From the NCBI GenBank assembly GCA_964490725.1, contig CAZBDU010000074.1, positions 1-26,226 on the forward strand: DNA of 26,226 nucleotides, written 5' to 3'. This document shows positions 6,178 through 17,282 of this stretch, in pieces. How positions within the stretch are numbered: position 1 is the first letter of the stretch; each line of letters starts with the position of its first letter. The stretch comes from CAZBDU01 sp964490725 (GTDB taxonomy: Bacteria > Spirochaetota > Spirochaetia > SZUA-6 > DRHE01). The position numbers were made by a program, and so were the translations under genes. The notes below the pieces were generated by a model. It searched no databases. It was not told the DNA's origin and saw nothing but the letters and a program-made list of their open reading frames with translations.

Positions 6178-6471
6178 ATGAGAGCGTGTCACTTCTGCGG
6201 CCACGCGGTGGCGGAAGACCTGCCCCTCGGCCGCTCCACCGCCTGCCCCCAGTGTCAAAGGGACCTCAAGATCTGTCTCAACTGCCAATTCTACGCCCCG
6301 GGCGCCCACTGGGACTGCCGGGAGACCATCAGTGAGCCCGTCCGCGAGAAGGATCGGGGCAACTTCTGCGATTTCTTCCGGTTCAAGTCGACTCCGGACC
6401 CGGTGGGGGACGCATCCGCGCCGGCCAGGAGCAAGGAAACCCTCCGCCGCTTGTTCGGGGACGACGCGTAG
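6178..6471 (+). CDS. Small eight-cysteine (zinc-ribbon-like) protein of unknown function
   Basis: This 97-residue cytoplasmic protein has eight cysteines: C4-H-F-C7, C24-P-Q-C27, C33-L-N-C36, then C47 and C64. The first four form a classic zinc-ribbon pair. The second four lie in a block (ICLNCQFYAP, then W-D-C, then a D-K/R-G-N-F-C-D-F-F motif) that I have seen as a recurring small-protein family in several bacterial groups but cannot name. The spacing suggests two zinc sites. The C-terminal 25 residues are polar and end in a short helix (SKETLRRLFGDD). It is the first gene ahead of rsgA, 14 bases upstream of it, which hints at a link to ribosome assembly or RNA, but only by context. The start follows a -10 by six bases. 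Confidence 0.85.
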   Translation: MRACHFCGHAVAEDLPLGRSTACPQCQRDLKICLNCQFYAPGAHWDCRETISEPVREKDRGNFCDFFRFKSTPDPVGDASAPARSKETLRRLFGDDA

Positions 6472-6485
6472 CGCCTGGTCCGCGG

Positions 6486-7421
6486 ATGGAAGGGCGAGTG
6501 CTTTCCGGGACCAACAACATCTACACGGTGGAGACGGATGACCGGATGCTGCAGTGCCGGATCAAGGGCAAGGTGCTGAAGACCGGCAGGCGGTACTACA
6601 ACCCCATCGCCGTGGGGGACCTGGTCGCCGTCCAGGCCGATCCCTTCTCCCCGCAGGTGGGGTGGATCGTGAAGCGCGAGGAGCGCTCCACCTCCCTGGT
6701 GCGCTGGAACCGCAAGCGCGAGGCGCTGCAGGTGATGGCCGCCAACGCGGATCTGGTGGTGGGAGTCACCTCGGCGGCCTCCCCGCCGTTCCGCCCCCGC
6801 TTCGTGGATCGGCTGATCGTGAGCGGAGAGAGCGGCGGGCTGGAGGCGGTGGTGCTGGTCAACAAGTGCGACCTGGGCCTGGGGGAGGAGGCGGCGGAGC
6901 GCATCCGGGACTTCCGCCGCATAGGCTATCGGGTAGTGCTCTGCTCGGCCCTGACGGGGGAGGGCCTGGAGGAGCTGGGCGAGGTGCTCCGGGGTCAGAC
7001 CGCCGTGTTCTGCGGCCAGTCCGGAGTGGGCAAGTCCTCGATCCTGAACCGGCTCGTGCCGGAGCTGGAGCTGGCCGTGGGAAAGGTTTCCGCCAAGTAC
7101 GATCGCGGGGCCCACACCACCAGCTTCTCGCGTATGATCCACTGGAACGGCGTGGCCCGCCTGGTGGACACGCCGGGCATACGGGAGCTGGAGATTGCCG
7201 GCATTCGCCCGCAGGAGCTGCACCACTTCTTCCGGGAGTTCCAGGAGCACGCGCCCCGGTGCGCCTACTACGCGTGCCTGCACATCGACGAGCCGGACTG
7301 CGCGGTGCAGCGCGCCCTGGAGGAAGGGGCGATCCATCCGGACCGCTACGAGAGCTACCTTCGCATCTACGACGACCTGGTCACCTTCTACAGCGAGCAT
7401 CATGGATCAGCATACCCTTGA
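6486..7421 (+). CDS. rsgA: Ribosome small-subunit-dependent GTPase RsgA (YjeQ/YloQ)
   Basis: RsgA is a circularly permuted GTPase that checks late maturation of the 30S subunit. The 311-residue protein has an N-terminal OB-fold (about residues 1-70), then GTPase motifs in permuted order: G4 NKCD (126-129), G1 GQSGVGKSS (177-185) and G3 DTPG (228-231), with the family GAHTTS motif between. The C-terminal zinc-binding segment supplies C259, C264, H266 and C272 in CAYYACLHIDEPDC. ATG 6486 is the first suitable start, 14 bases after the upstream gene, and no obvious Shine-Dalgarno precedes it. The last 20 bases overlap the start of mutS2, so the two are probably co-translated. The length is normal. 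Confidence 0.96.
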   Translation: MEGRVLSGTNNIYTVETDDRMLQCRIKGKVLKTGRRYYNPIAVGDLVAVQADPFSPQVGWIVKREERSTSLVRWNRKREALQVMAANADLVVGVTSAASPPFRPRFVDRLIVSGESGGLEAVVLVNKCDLGLGEEAAERIRDFRRIGYRVVLCSALTGEGLEELGEVLRGQTAVFCGQSGVGKSSILNRLVPELELAVGKVSAKYDRGAHTTSFSRMIHWNGVARLVDTPGIRELEIAGIRPQELHHFFREFQEHAPRCAYYACLHIDEPDCAVQRALEEGAIHPDRYESYLRIYDDLVTFYSEHHGSAYP

Positions 7422-9732
7422 GCTGCTGGAGTTCCCGGCAGTGCTGGCCGGGGTGGGGGAGAGCTGCTTCTCCCCCCAGGGCCGGCGGCTGCTGGAGCGG
7501 CAGGAGATTCTGAACGATCCCGCGGCGCTGAAGGAGCGGCTGGACCAGGCGGTGGCCTTCCGGCGCATCCTGGACGCCGGCGCCTCCTTTCCGGCCATGG
7601 ACTGCGCCGAGCTGGCCGGGATCCTGCGGGGCCTGCAGAAGGCCGGGGCGGTGTTCGATCCGGAGGAGCTGGCGCTCCTGGGCCGGTTCCTCCTCTCCGC
7701 CGCACGCCTGAAGCGCTTCCTCCTGGGGGCCGGCGAGCCGGTGCTCGCGGAGATCGCCGCCGGCCTTCCCGAGAACGCGCCCCTGACCCGGGAGATCTTC
7801 ACCCTGGTGGACAGGGACGGAACCGTGCGGGACAGCTCCGTGCCGGTGCTGCGCGACATCCGCGCCCGCATCCGCCGTCTCCAGCGGGAGGTGGAACGCC
7901 TTGCCCAGGGCTACCTGGCGAGGCCCGAGTACCGCTCCTACTGGCAGAGCGACGTCCCCAGCCAGCGGGGCGGCAGAACGGTGCTGCCCCTGCGGGCAAA
8001 CTTCAAGGGCCGGATCGGCGGCATCGTGCACGACGCCTCGGCCAGCGGCGCCACCCTCTACCTGGAGCCCACGGACGTTGTGGAGCGCAACAACGAGATC
8101 GCGGCCCAGGAGAGCCTCTTTCAGCGGGAGCTGCACCGGCTGCTGAGGGAGCTCAGCCGCAGCGTGGGCGCTCAGGCGGCGCAGATCCGCTCCACCATGG
8201 ATGCCGTGGCCCACCTGGACACCCTCTACGCCCGGGCTGTATACGCCCGGCAGCATGATTCCCGGCCGGCCCTTCCTGCCGCAGAGGGGCTGAATCTGCG
8301 GGAGGCCAGGCACCCTCTGCTGGGCCCGCAGGCGGTGCCCATCACGGCCGGCCTGGGCCGGGGCTGCCGAGCGCTCATCATCACTGGCCCCAACACCGGG
8401 GGCAAGACCGTGACCCTGAAGACCGTGGGCCTGCTGGCAACGATGAACCAGTTCGGCATGGAGATCCCAGCGGCCGAGGGCAGCTCTCTGGCCCTCTACG
8501 ACGAAATCCTGGCAGACATCGGAGACGAGCAGTCCATCGAGCAGTCCCTGTCCACCTTCTCGGGGCACATCCGCAACATCGGCGCCATCCTGGAGCGCGC
8601 CACCGCCCGCTCCCTGGTGCTGCTGGACGAGCTGGGCGCCGGCACGGATCCCCAGGAGGGAGTGGCCCTGGCCATGGCCATCCTGGACCGGCTGGGCGAG
8701 GTCGGGGCTCTCTGCCTGGCCACCACCCATCACGGCATCTTGAAGAACTACGGCTACTCCCGGGAAGGCGCCGAGAACGCGTCGATGGAGTTCGATGCGC
8801 AGAGCCTCCGTCCCACCTACCGTATGATCACCGGCGTTCCCGGGGAGAGTCACGCCCTGGAGATCGCCCGCCGCACGGGCCTGCCCCGGGAAGTGGCGGA
8901 CGCCGCCGAGCGCTACCTCGAGGAGGAGAGGGGCGACATCTCGCAGCTCATCCGCAGCCTCTCCTACAAGCAGCGGGAGCTGCTGAGCCAGGAGCAGAGC
9001 CAGGCCAGCAGGGAAACGGAGCTGCGCGACAAGATCCGTGACGTGGACCTGAAGGAGCTGCGGCTGCGCCAGCGGGAGCTGGAGCTCCAGGAGCACGGGC
9101 TGGGTGAGCTGCGGCGGCTGCTCAGGGAGAGTCGCAGCCGTCTGGAGCAGCTCCTGGCCCAGCTCGACACGGGGGAGAAACGGCCGGCCGGTAGGGAGGT
9201 GCGTTCCTTCCTGCTGGAGCTGGAAGAGGAGACCCGGCGGCGCAGCGAGCAGGCCGAAGAGCTGCGCCGGGAGCTGGGCGCGCGCCGGGGCTTCAGCTTC
9301 CGGGCGGGCATGGAGGTTCTGATCCGCGGTACCGGCAGACGCGGCCGGATCTTGCGCAGGGGAAAGGGGGACCGCTGGGTGGTGGCCACCGAGACCCTCC
9401 GCGGCAGCTTTCCCTCCGCCGACCTGGAGCCGGCGGAGCCGGCCGGCGAGCGCCAGGAGGTCTCCGTGGTGGAGGAGCTATCGAGGAGGGCCCCTTCCTT
9501 CGAGCTGGACCTGCGGGGCCTGCGCCTGGAGGAGGCCCTCCAGCGCCTGGAACAGCAGATAGATCGTGCCCTGGCCGAGGGGCTGTCCCGCTTCGGCGTC
9601 ATCCACGGGCTGGGAGAGGGCATCCTGAAGGACGGGGTGCGCCGCTATCTGGGAGAGCGACGCGAGGTGACGGGCTTCCAGTTCGCGCCGCCGGAGGAAG
9701 GGGGGTTCGGCAAGACGATAGTGCAGCTGTGA
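7402..9732 (+). CDS. mutS2: Endonuclease MutS2 / ribosome-collision ATPase
   Basis: This 776-residue MutS2 has the expected architecture: MutS-like core without the mismatch-recognition domain, ATPase with Walker A GPNTGGKT (329-336) and Walker B LVLLDELGAGTDP (from about 406), a long charged coiled coil (about 510-640) and a C-terminal Smr domain (about 697-776) with LDLRG and HGLGEG (H735). Bacillus MutS2 has been shown to act on collided ribosomes, splitting subunits, and other MutS2 proteins suppress recombination; either may apply. Co-occurrence with rsgA in one operon favours the ribosome role, by inference. ATG 7402 was chosen because MDQHTLELLEFPAVL is the normal family N-terminus; it lies 20 bases inside rsgA. 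Confidence 0.96.
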   Translation: MDQHTLELLEFPAVLAGVGESCFSPQGRRLLERQEILNDPAALKERLDQAVAFRRILDAGASFPAMDCAELAGILRGLQKAGAVFDPEELALLGRFLLSAARLKRFLLGAGEPVLAEIAAGLPENAPLTREIFTLVDRDGTVRDSSVPVLRDIRARIRRLQREVERLAQGYLARPEYRSYWQSDVPSQRGGRTVLPLRANFKGRIGGIVHDASASGATLYLEPTDVVERNNEIAAQESLFQRELHRLLRELSRSVGAQAAQIRSTMDAVAHLDTLYARAVYARQHDSRPALPAAEGLNLREARHPLLGPQAVPITAGLGRGCRALIITGPNTGGKTVTLKTVGLLATMNQFGMEIPAAEGSSLALYDEILADIGDEQSIEQSLSTFSGHIRNIGAILERATARSLVLLDELGAGTDPQEGVALAMAILDRLGEVGALCLATTHHGILKNYGYSREGAENASMEFDAQSLRPTYRMITGVPGESHALEIARRTGLPREVADAAERYLEEERGDISQLIRSLSYKQRELLSQEQSQASRETELRDKIRDVDLKELRLRQRELELQEHGLGELRRLLRESRSRLEQLLAQLDTGEKRPAGREVRSFLLELEEETRRRSEQAEELRRELGARRGFSFRAGMEVLIRGTGRRGRILRRGKGDRWVVATETLRGSFPSADLEPAEPAGERQEVSVVEELSRRAPSFELDLRGLRLEEALQRLEQQIDRALAEGLSRFGVIHGLGEGILKDGVRRYLGERREVTGFQFAPPEEGGFGKTIVQL

Positions 9733-9763
9733 GCGGAGGCCTGCCGCTCCCGCTTGCCCGCGC

Positions 9764-9793
9764 TTGCCATCGCGGCGAAGGCTGCGCTATCAT
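9764..9793 (+). promoter_or_regulatory. Possible promoter for the small protein-uvrA-lptD operon
   Basis: TTGCCA (9764-9769; 5 of 6), an 18-bp spacer and TATCAT (9788-9793; 5 of 6) make a credible promoter in the 77-nt gap after mutS2. The predicted +1 near 9800 leaves about 10 nt before the ATG at 9810, and places the in-frame ATG at 9792 outside the transcript. Confidence 0.45.
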
Positions 9794-9809
9794 GGCATGC
9801 CAACGGTCT

Positions 9810-9995
9810 ATGTATCCCCGACTGTTTCTCGAGCTGTTCACGCAGTGGCCAATGCTGGTTGTCTCAGGGGTGGTGATGGTGCTCATTCCGCTGATCTCCT
9901 ACGTCTCCTCCCTCAGGCCGCGCCGGCGCAGGAGGCGCTTCACCCCGCCCGCGGAAACCGCCCTGAAAAAGGGCCCCGAGGCGCTCGGGGAGTAG
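9810..9995 (+). CDS. Small single-pass membrane protein upstream of uvrA
   Basis: This 61-residue product has one hydrophobic helix (about residues 14-36, PMLVVSGVVMVLIPLISYVS), followed by an Arg cluster (RPRRRRRR) that should stay in the cytoplasm, and a short polar tail. The N-terminus would then face out. I chose ATG 9810 because the likely transcription start near 9800 excludes the in-frame GTG 9729 and ATG 9792, and because MYPRLFLELFTQWP reads as an amphipathic lead-in to the helix. The stop is eight bases before the uvrA GTG. I know no family for it. It might be a small envelope protein, or mainly serve translation of uvrA. The reading frame is open and membrane-like, but codon evidence is limited by its size. 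Confidence 0.6.
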   Translation: MYPRLFLELFTQWPMLVVSGVVMVLIPLISYVSSLRPRRRRRRFTPPAETALKKGPEALGE

Positions 9996-10003
9996 CAGCC
10001 GAC

Positions 10004-12846
<2,843 letters not shown>

Positions 12847-12850
<4 letters not shown>

Positions 12851-15800
12851 GGGAGCGGAGGCGGGGCGGCCCGCTCCGGGCACCCCGACCCGTCTGGGTC
12901 CTGCCGTTGCTGCTGCTGGCGGCGTTCCCGGCGCCGGCTCAGGACCCACAGCAGGGGGGGCAGGAGCAGGCCGGCAAGGCGGCCGGGAGCGCGCCGGAGC
13001 AGGAGCAGGCCGGCGAGGAGGCCGGGAATCTCCTGCAGCAGACCATGGCCGAAGACATCGACACGGCGGGCTATTACGAGCTTCTGGCATGGTGCCGGCA
13101 GCTGGGTCTTCCCGACACCGGCTCGCGGCGGGACCTGCAGAAGCGCCTCTATGCGCACTACGGCGTGGCCGCCCCTCAGCCCACGCCGCAAAAGGAGGAA
13201 GGCCGCAGGCTGGAGATCAAGAGCGCGGTGGAAACCTCCTACTTCACCATCCAGGAAATCGACGAGAACTACGTGCTCCTGCAGGGAGACGTGCTGGTGG
13301 AGCTCACCGAGAAGGGCGCCACGCACCGGATCAGGGCAAGGCGGGTGGAGCTGAACCAGTCGGCCTCGCTCCTTACCGCGGAAGGGGATGTGGAGTACAC
13401 GGTGGTCCAGGACGGGCATGAAGAGAGCTTCAAGGGCGACAAGCTCACCTTCAACGTCGAGAACTGGCAGGGGGTGTTCTTCGGCGGCGGGATGGAGGCG
13501 GAGCGCCAGGTCGGCAAGGACACGTTGCTGTTCCGCTTTCTGGGCAGCACCATCTCCAAGCTGGAGGACGACACGGTGGTGATGAACCGCGGCCGCATCA
13601 CCTCCAGCCCGCACAAGGAGCCCAACTACCAGATCGCCGCACGGCGGATCTGGATCCTGGCCCCCGGGGAGTGGGCAATCTCCAGCGCGGTGCTGTACGT
13701 TGGACGGGTGCCGGTGCTCTACCTGCCGTTCTTCTTCCACCCGGGAGAGGAGTTCTTCTTCCATCCCTCCATCGGAAGCAGGCCTCGGGAAGGCGCGTTT
13801 CTCCAGACCACCTCCTACTTTCTGGGACAGAAGCCGCGCACCCAGTCTCCCATCAGCCTCCTGGCGCTCACCGGGGAGGAGCAGCAGCCGAGCTACCCCC
13901 GGGAGGTACGGGGTCTGTTCCTGCGCACGGTGGAGGGCGAAAAGGTCCCGGAGAAGGAGGAAAAGCGCTTCTTCAAGGTGATGCTGGACGCGTACTCGCG
14001 GCTGGGCGCCTTTATCGGCGCCGCCGGCGACTTCCCCCCCTACGCCGGGTTCACAGGAGGGATCGGCTTCAGCCGCAACATCTACACCACCGGCGGCACC
14101 TACACGCCCTGGGTGCTGAAGGACGGCGTGTACGGCTCCGAGTGGAACCGCTCCTGGCTCCTGGGCTTGAGCCTTCCTTTCCGCTACGGCCTGACCGCCG
14201 ATCTGTCCCTGGCCAGCGGACCGCAGCGGCTCACCGGCAGCTTCGATTTGTTCTCGGACCCCTATTTCGCCGGGGACTTCTTCGACCGCTCCGAGAACGT
14301 CGACTGGGCCGGGATGCTGGGTCTGGCGGAGGAGACCACCACGCCGACCTACGGGGAAATGAGCAACCTGGCCTGGGAGCTCACCGGGCAGGCGGACCTG
14401 TCCTCGTTGCTGAGCCAGAAGTGGCTGAACCGGCTGAGCGTTCCCTACCTCACGGGCAGCCTCTACTGGCAGAGCCGGGAGCTGGCCACGGACATCGACG
14501 GAAACCCCGTGGAGACGGTGGATCCCTCCCGCCGTTTCTATGTCCCCACGACGCTGAAGCTGCCCGGCGCCGCGGTGGTGGTGGGAGGACAGCTGCTGGA
14601 CTGGAAGAGCGACGCCCCCTCCGGGGCCGGAAGGCAGACCGCCGCCAGGACCCCCGGCAAGAGCGAGGCTGCAGAGCAGCCCCCGGCCCGCGCGGAGGCG
14701 GGACCGGAGGCGCCCGCGGTCAGGCCCCCGGAGGCTCTGGAGCCTGCCGTGTCAGCGGGCCAGAAGGAAGGGGCCGCCGCGGCGGAGAAGCGGGAGCAGG
14801 GCGAGTTCCGGCTGCCGGAGCGCAAGCCGGACGCCGCCGTGCCAGCCTTCAAGACCCCTCTGGCGGTCCAGCTCTCCTACCAGGTGCGCCCGAACGGCCT
14901 GGTCCAGGAGAGCTTTGACACCACCGGCGTCTCCGGGCCATGGGAGGTGGGATTCAACCCCTACTTCACCAGCCTGGAGGCCTCCGCCACCAGCCAGCTG
15001 AGCTACTCGGTGAGCATCCTGGACAAGCTCCTGGGGCTGAGCGGGAGCCTGCTGCATTCGGCCTTCTACCGCACCCGGGTGAACCAGGCTTTCACGGACC
15101 TGACACAGTGGCAACAGCTGGTCCTGAGCGACTACCAGTACAGCCGCTCCGACCTGCGTACGACCAACACGCTCAGCCTGTTCCCTGTGGCCGACGACCC
15201 GCAGTTCGGGGGCTCCAACCTGTCGTACTCGCTGAGCTGGACCTTCTACCGCTACCTGCTGGACTCCGGCGCCAGCGTCTACGGAAACCCCGTCTACCAG
15301 GCTCTCGGGCCGACCTTCGACATGGACACCGTGACGGACCACCGCCTCCAGGCCACCCTGGCGTACCAGCCGGGGACCCAGGCCAGCACCCTGGCGCTCT
15401 CCGCGGTTCTCCCGCCTCTCATGTTGGCCTACACGGCCAGGTTGGACCTCTACGCCTGGCTGCTGCGCACCACCGTGACCGGCGGCTACAGGCAGACGCA
15501 GACGGAGCCGGAGTCCGTCTGGCAGTGGGACCCCCTGGTGGCGCAGGAAACCCTGCAGCTGGCTCCCGAGGTCAAGCTCTCCCAGGAGGTGCGCTTCGAC
15601 CTGGAGGAGGGGCTGCTGCAGCAAACCACCAGCAGCGCCTCGCTGTACGGGCTGAGCGCCTCGTTCACCGCGAAACGGCTGGCGCCGATCGACCCGGCAG
15701 CGGGCTTCGCCCTTACCGGCGAGCCGGAGCGGCTCCTGCCCTCCACCTTCAACCTTGGCCTGCGCCTGAGCCCTGAGGAGATATACTTCTGGAAGAACCG

Positions 15801-16284
15801 GATCCAGATGGACGTCTCCCTGGAGAGCGCCTGGCTGCTGAACATCCAGCGGTTCACCGACAGCACCTTCACCTTCTCCTTGAGCTTCAACTTCTTTATC
15901 TACAAGTTCCTGGAGTTGAAGTTCAGCGCCCTGTCCTACAACAACCACACCTATCGCTACATCCCCGCCCTGGCGAGCAGCCTGGGGGAGCCCTGGGTGA
16001 ACCCGGTGGCGGACCTGCTGGACTCCTTCAACTTTTTCGACGTCCGGGCGCGCTACCGCTCCTCCTTCAAGGCCAAGAGCGTGGCGGTGGAGGCGGTCCA
16101 CCACCTGGAGGACTGGGACCTGACCCTGCGCTACGAGGGCCAGCCCGAGCTGCGGACGGACGCGGCGGGCAATCCCCAGTATCGCTGGGAGGGCACCTTC
16201 GCCATCCTGGTGCGCTGGAAACCCATCCCGGAGGTCCAGAGCAACCTCCTGGTGGACCCCAACGGGCTGTCCCTGCGGGGTTGA
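12847..16284 (+). CDS. lptD: LptD/OstA-like outer-membrane assembly protein with SAP-like motif
   Basis: This 1145-residue exported protein resembles the LptD orthologue of treponemes (TP0515, from memory), the outer-membrane barrel of the lipid transport bridge. In order: signal peptide (1 to about 32, ending FPAPAQ); Gln/Gly/Ala linker with a repeated QEQAG unit; SAP-like helix-turn-helix motif (about 76-105; LLAWCRQLGLPDTGSRRDLQ); OstA/LptA-type beta-jellyroll (about 128-280; LQGDVLVEL, EGDVEYTV); the conserved P-V-L-Y-L-P-F-F-F-H-P-G segment (289-300); then a long barrel with alternating aromatic strands. A Pro/Ala/Glu-rich, probably disordered insert covers about 588-664. ATG 12847 overlaps the uvrA stop. 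Whether this organism makes LPS is not shown; treponemes have this protein without classical LPS. The stop lies inside the -35 of the next promoter. Confidence 0.88.
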
Positions 16285-16308
16285 CTTGGGGGGGGGAAAC
16301 AGTAACAT
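16281..16308 (+). promoter_or_regulatory. phoH operon promoter with a G9 tract in its spacer
   Basis: TTGACT (16281-16286; 5 of 6) and TAACAT (16303-16308; 4 of 6) are separated by 16 bp made of T, nine Gs and AAACAG. The lptD stop codon is within the -35. The predicted +1 near 16315 gives an 11-nt leader that starts at the Shine-Dalgarno. Confidence 0.55.
16288..16296. repeat. Homopolymeric G9 tract
   Basis: Nine consecutive Gs, the longest G run I noticed in the window; several G7 runs occur inside coding regions. It lies wholly within the putative phoH promoter spacer, so gain or loss of a G would change the -35/-10 spacing. Confidence 0.9.
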
Positions 16309-16315
16309 TGGGGGC

Positions 16316-16322
16316 AAGGAGG
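16316..16322 (+). promoter_or_regulatory. Strong ribosome binding site fixing the phoH start
   Basis: AAGGAGG is a near-perfect Shine-Dalgarno, three bases before ATG 16326. It decides that start over the in-frame TTG at 16281, which falls inside the promoter. It is the best match in the window. Confidence 0.8.
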
Positions 16323-16325
16323 ATT

Positions 16326-17282
16326 ATGGGGAAACACCTTGCAGTGGTCTTGAAGGATCCCGGCAGGGTTCAGGAGCTGTTCGGCGCAAACGACGGCAAT
16401 CTGAGCGTTTTCGAAGACCTACTCGGCGTTCGCGTATTCTTCCAGGGAAACGAAGTATATCTCGACTCGGACGACCAGACGAAACGCGAGCTGTTTTCAG
16501 CCATGCTCGCCGAGTTGGAGGATCACATCCGCCTGGGCCAGGTACCGGGACCCGACCTGATCAGGGCGGTCCACGGCTCCCTGGGCACGGCGGACGCGGA
16601 CGGAGCGGACCTGCTCAGGACCACCCATGTGACGATTCCCAACGGCCTGCGCAAGGTGTTTCCGCGCAGTCAGATCCAGGCCCTGTACCTGAAGTCCATC
16701 ACCGAGCGTACGCTGGTTTTTGGGGTGGGCCCGGCGGGAACCGGCAAGACCTACCTGGCGGTGGCCCAGGCGCTCCGGCTGGTGCTGGCGCGGGAGAAGC
16801 GCAAGCTGGTCCTGACACGCCCGGTCGTGGAAGCCGGAGAGAGCCTCGGATACCTTCCGGGCGATCTGGAGCAGAAGATCAGTCCCTACCTGAGGCCCCT
16901 CTACGACGCCATGGAGGCGCTGCTCCCCACGGAGATGATCCGCCGCCTGGAGGAGAACCGCATCATCGAGATCGCCCCGCTGGCCTACATGCGCGGCAGG
17001 ACCCTGGCGGACTGCTTCATCATCCTGGACGAGGCGCAGAACACCACCCGCGAGCAGATGAAGATGTTCCTGACGCGCATCGGGGAAGGCTCCAAGGTGG
17101 TGGTCACCGGGGACGTTACGCAGATCGACCTGCCGCGCCGCGAACATTCGGGACTTCTGAACGCGGTCTCCGTCCTCCAGGCCATCCCCGAGATCTCCTT
17201 CGTCTTCTTCGGCGAACAGGACGTGGTGCGCAACCCGCTGGTCAGGAAGATCGTCCGAGCCTATGAAACATCCCAGGAATAG
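16326..17282 (+). CDS. phoH: PhoH-like ATPase (PhoH/PhoL family)
   Basis: PhoH-family proteins are cytoplasmic P-loop ATPases related to the N-terminal half of superfamily I helicases and linked to RNA metabolism. The 318-residue product has Walker A GPAGTGKT, TRPVVEAGESLGYLPG, Walker B FIILDEAQNTT and the TGDVTQIDLP motif typical of the PhoL subgroup. The N-terminal 100 residues form the usual small domain (DGNLSVFEDLLGVRVFFQGN). It is the first gene of a unit in which phoH, an HD phosphodiesterase and ybeY follow each other, an order common in many bacteria and pointing to ribosome/RNA quality control together with YbeY. The start is fixed by AAGGAGG. The final 20 bases overlap the next gene. 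Confidence 0.95.
   Translation: MGKHLAVVLKDPGRVQELFGANDGNLSVFEDLLGVRVFFQGNEVYLDSDDQTKRELFSAMLAELEDHIRLGQVPGPDLIRAVHGSLGTADADGADLLRTTHVTIPNGLRKVFPRSQIQALYLKSITERTLVFGVGPAGTGKTYLAVAQALRLVLAREKRKLVLTRPVVEAGESLGYLPGDLEQKISPYLRPLYDAMEALLPTEMIRRLEENRIIEIAPLAYMRGRTLADCFIILDEAQNTTREQMKMFLTRIGEGSKVVVTGDVTQIDLPRREHSGLLNAVSVLQAIPEISFVFFGEQDVVRNPLVRKIVRAYETSQE

Noticed and set aside
7381..9096. Minus-strand frame of 571 codons antisense to mutS2
   Set aside because: Shadow of a well-supported gene; no recognisable domain, biased composition.
9729..9809. Earlier GTG/ATG starts for the small protein before uvrA
   Set aside because: They precede or overlap the -10 element, and the added residues have no membrane-protein character.
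14752..16317. Minus-strand frame of 521 codons antisense to lptD
   Set aside because: Composition-driven shadow; the plus-strand barrel pattern is convincing.
16281..16325. Upstream TTG start for phoH
   Set aside because: It would lie inside the promoter and before the predicted transcript start; AAGGAGG directly precedes ATG 16326.
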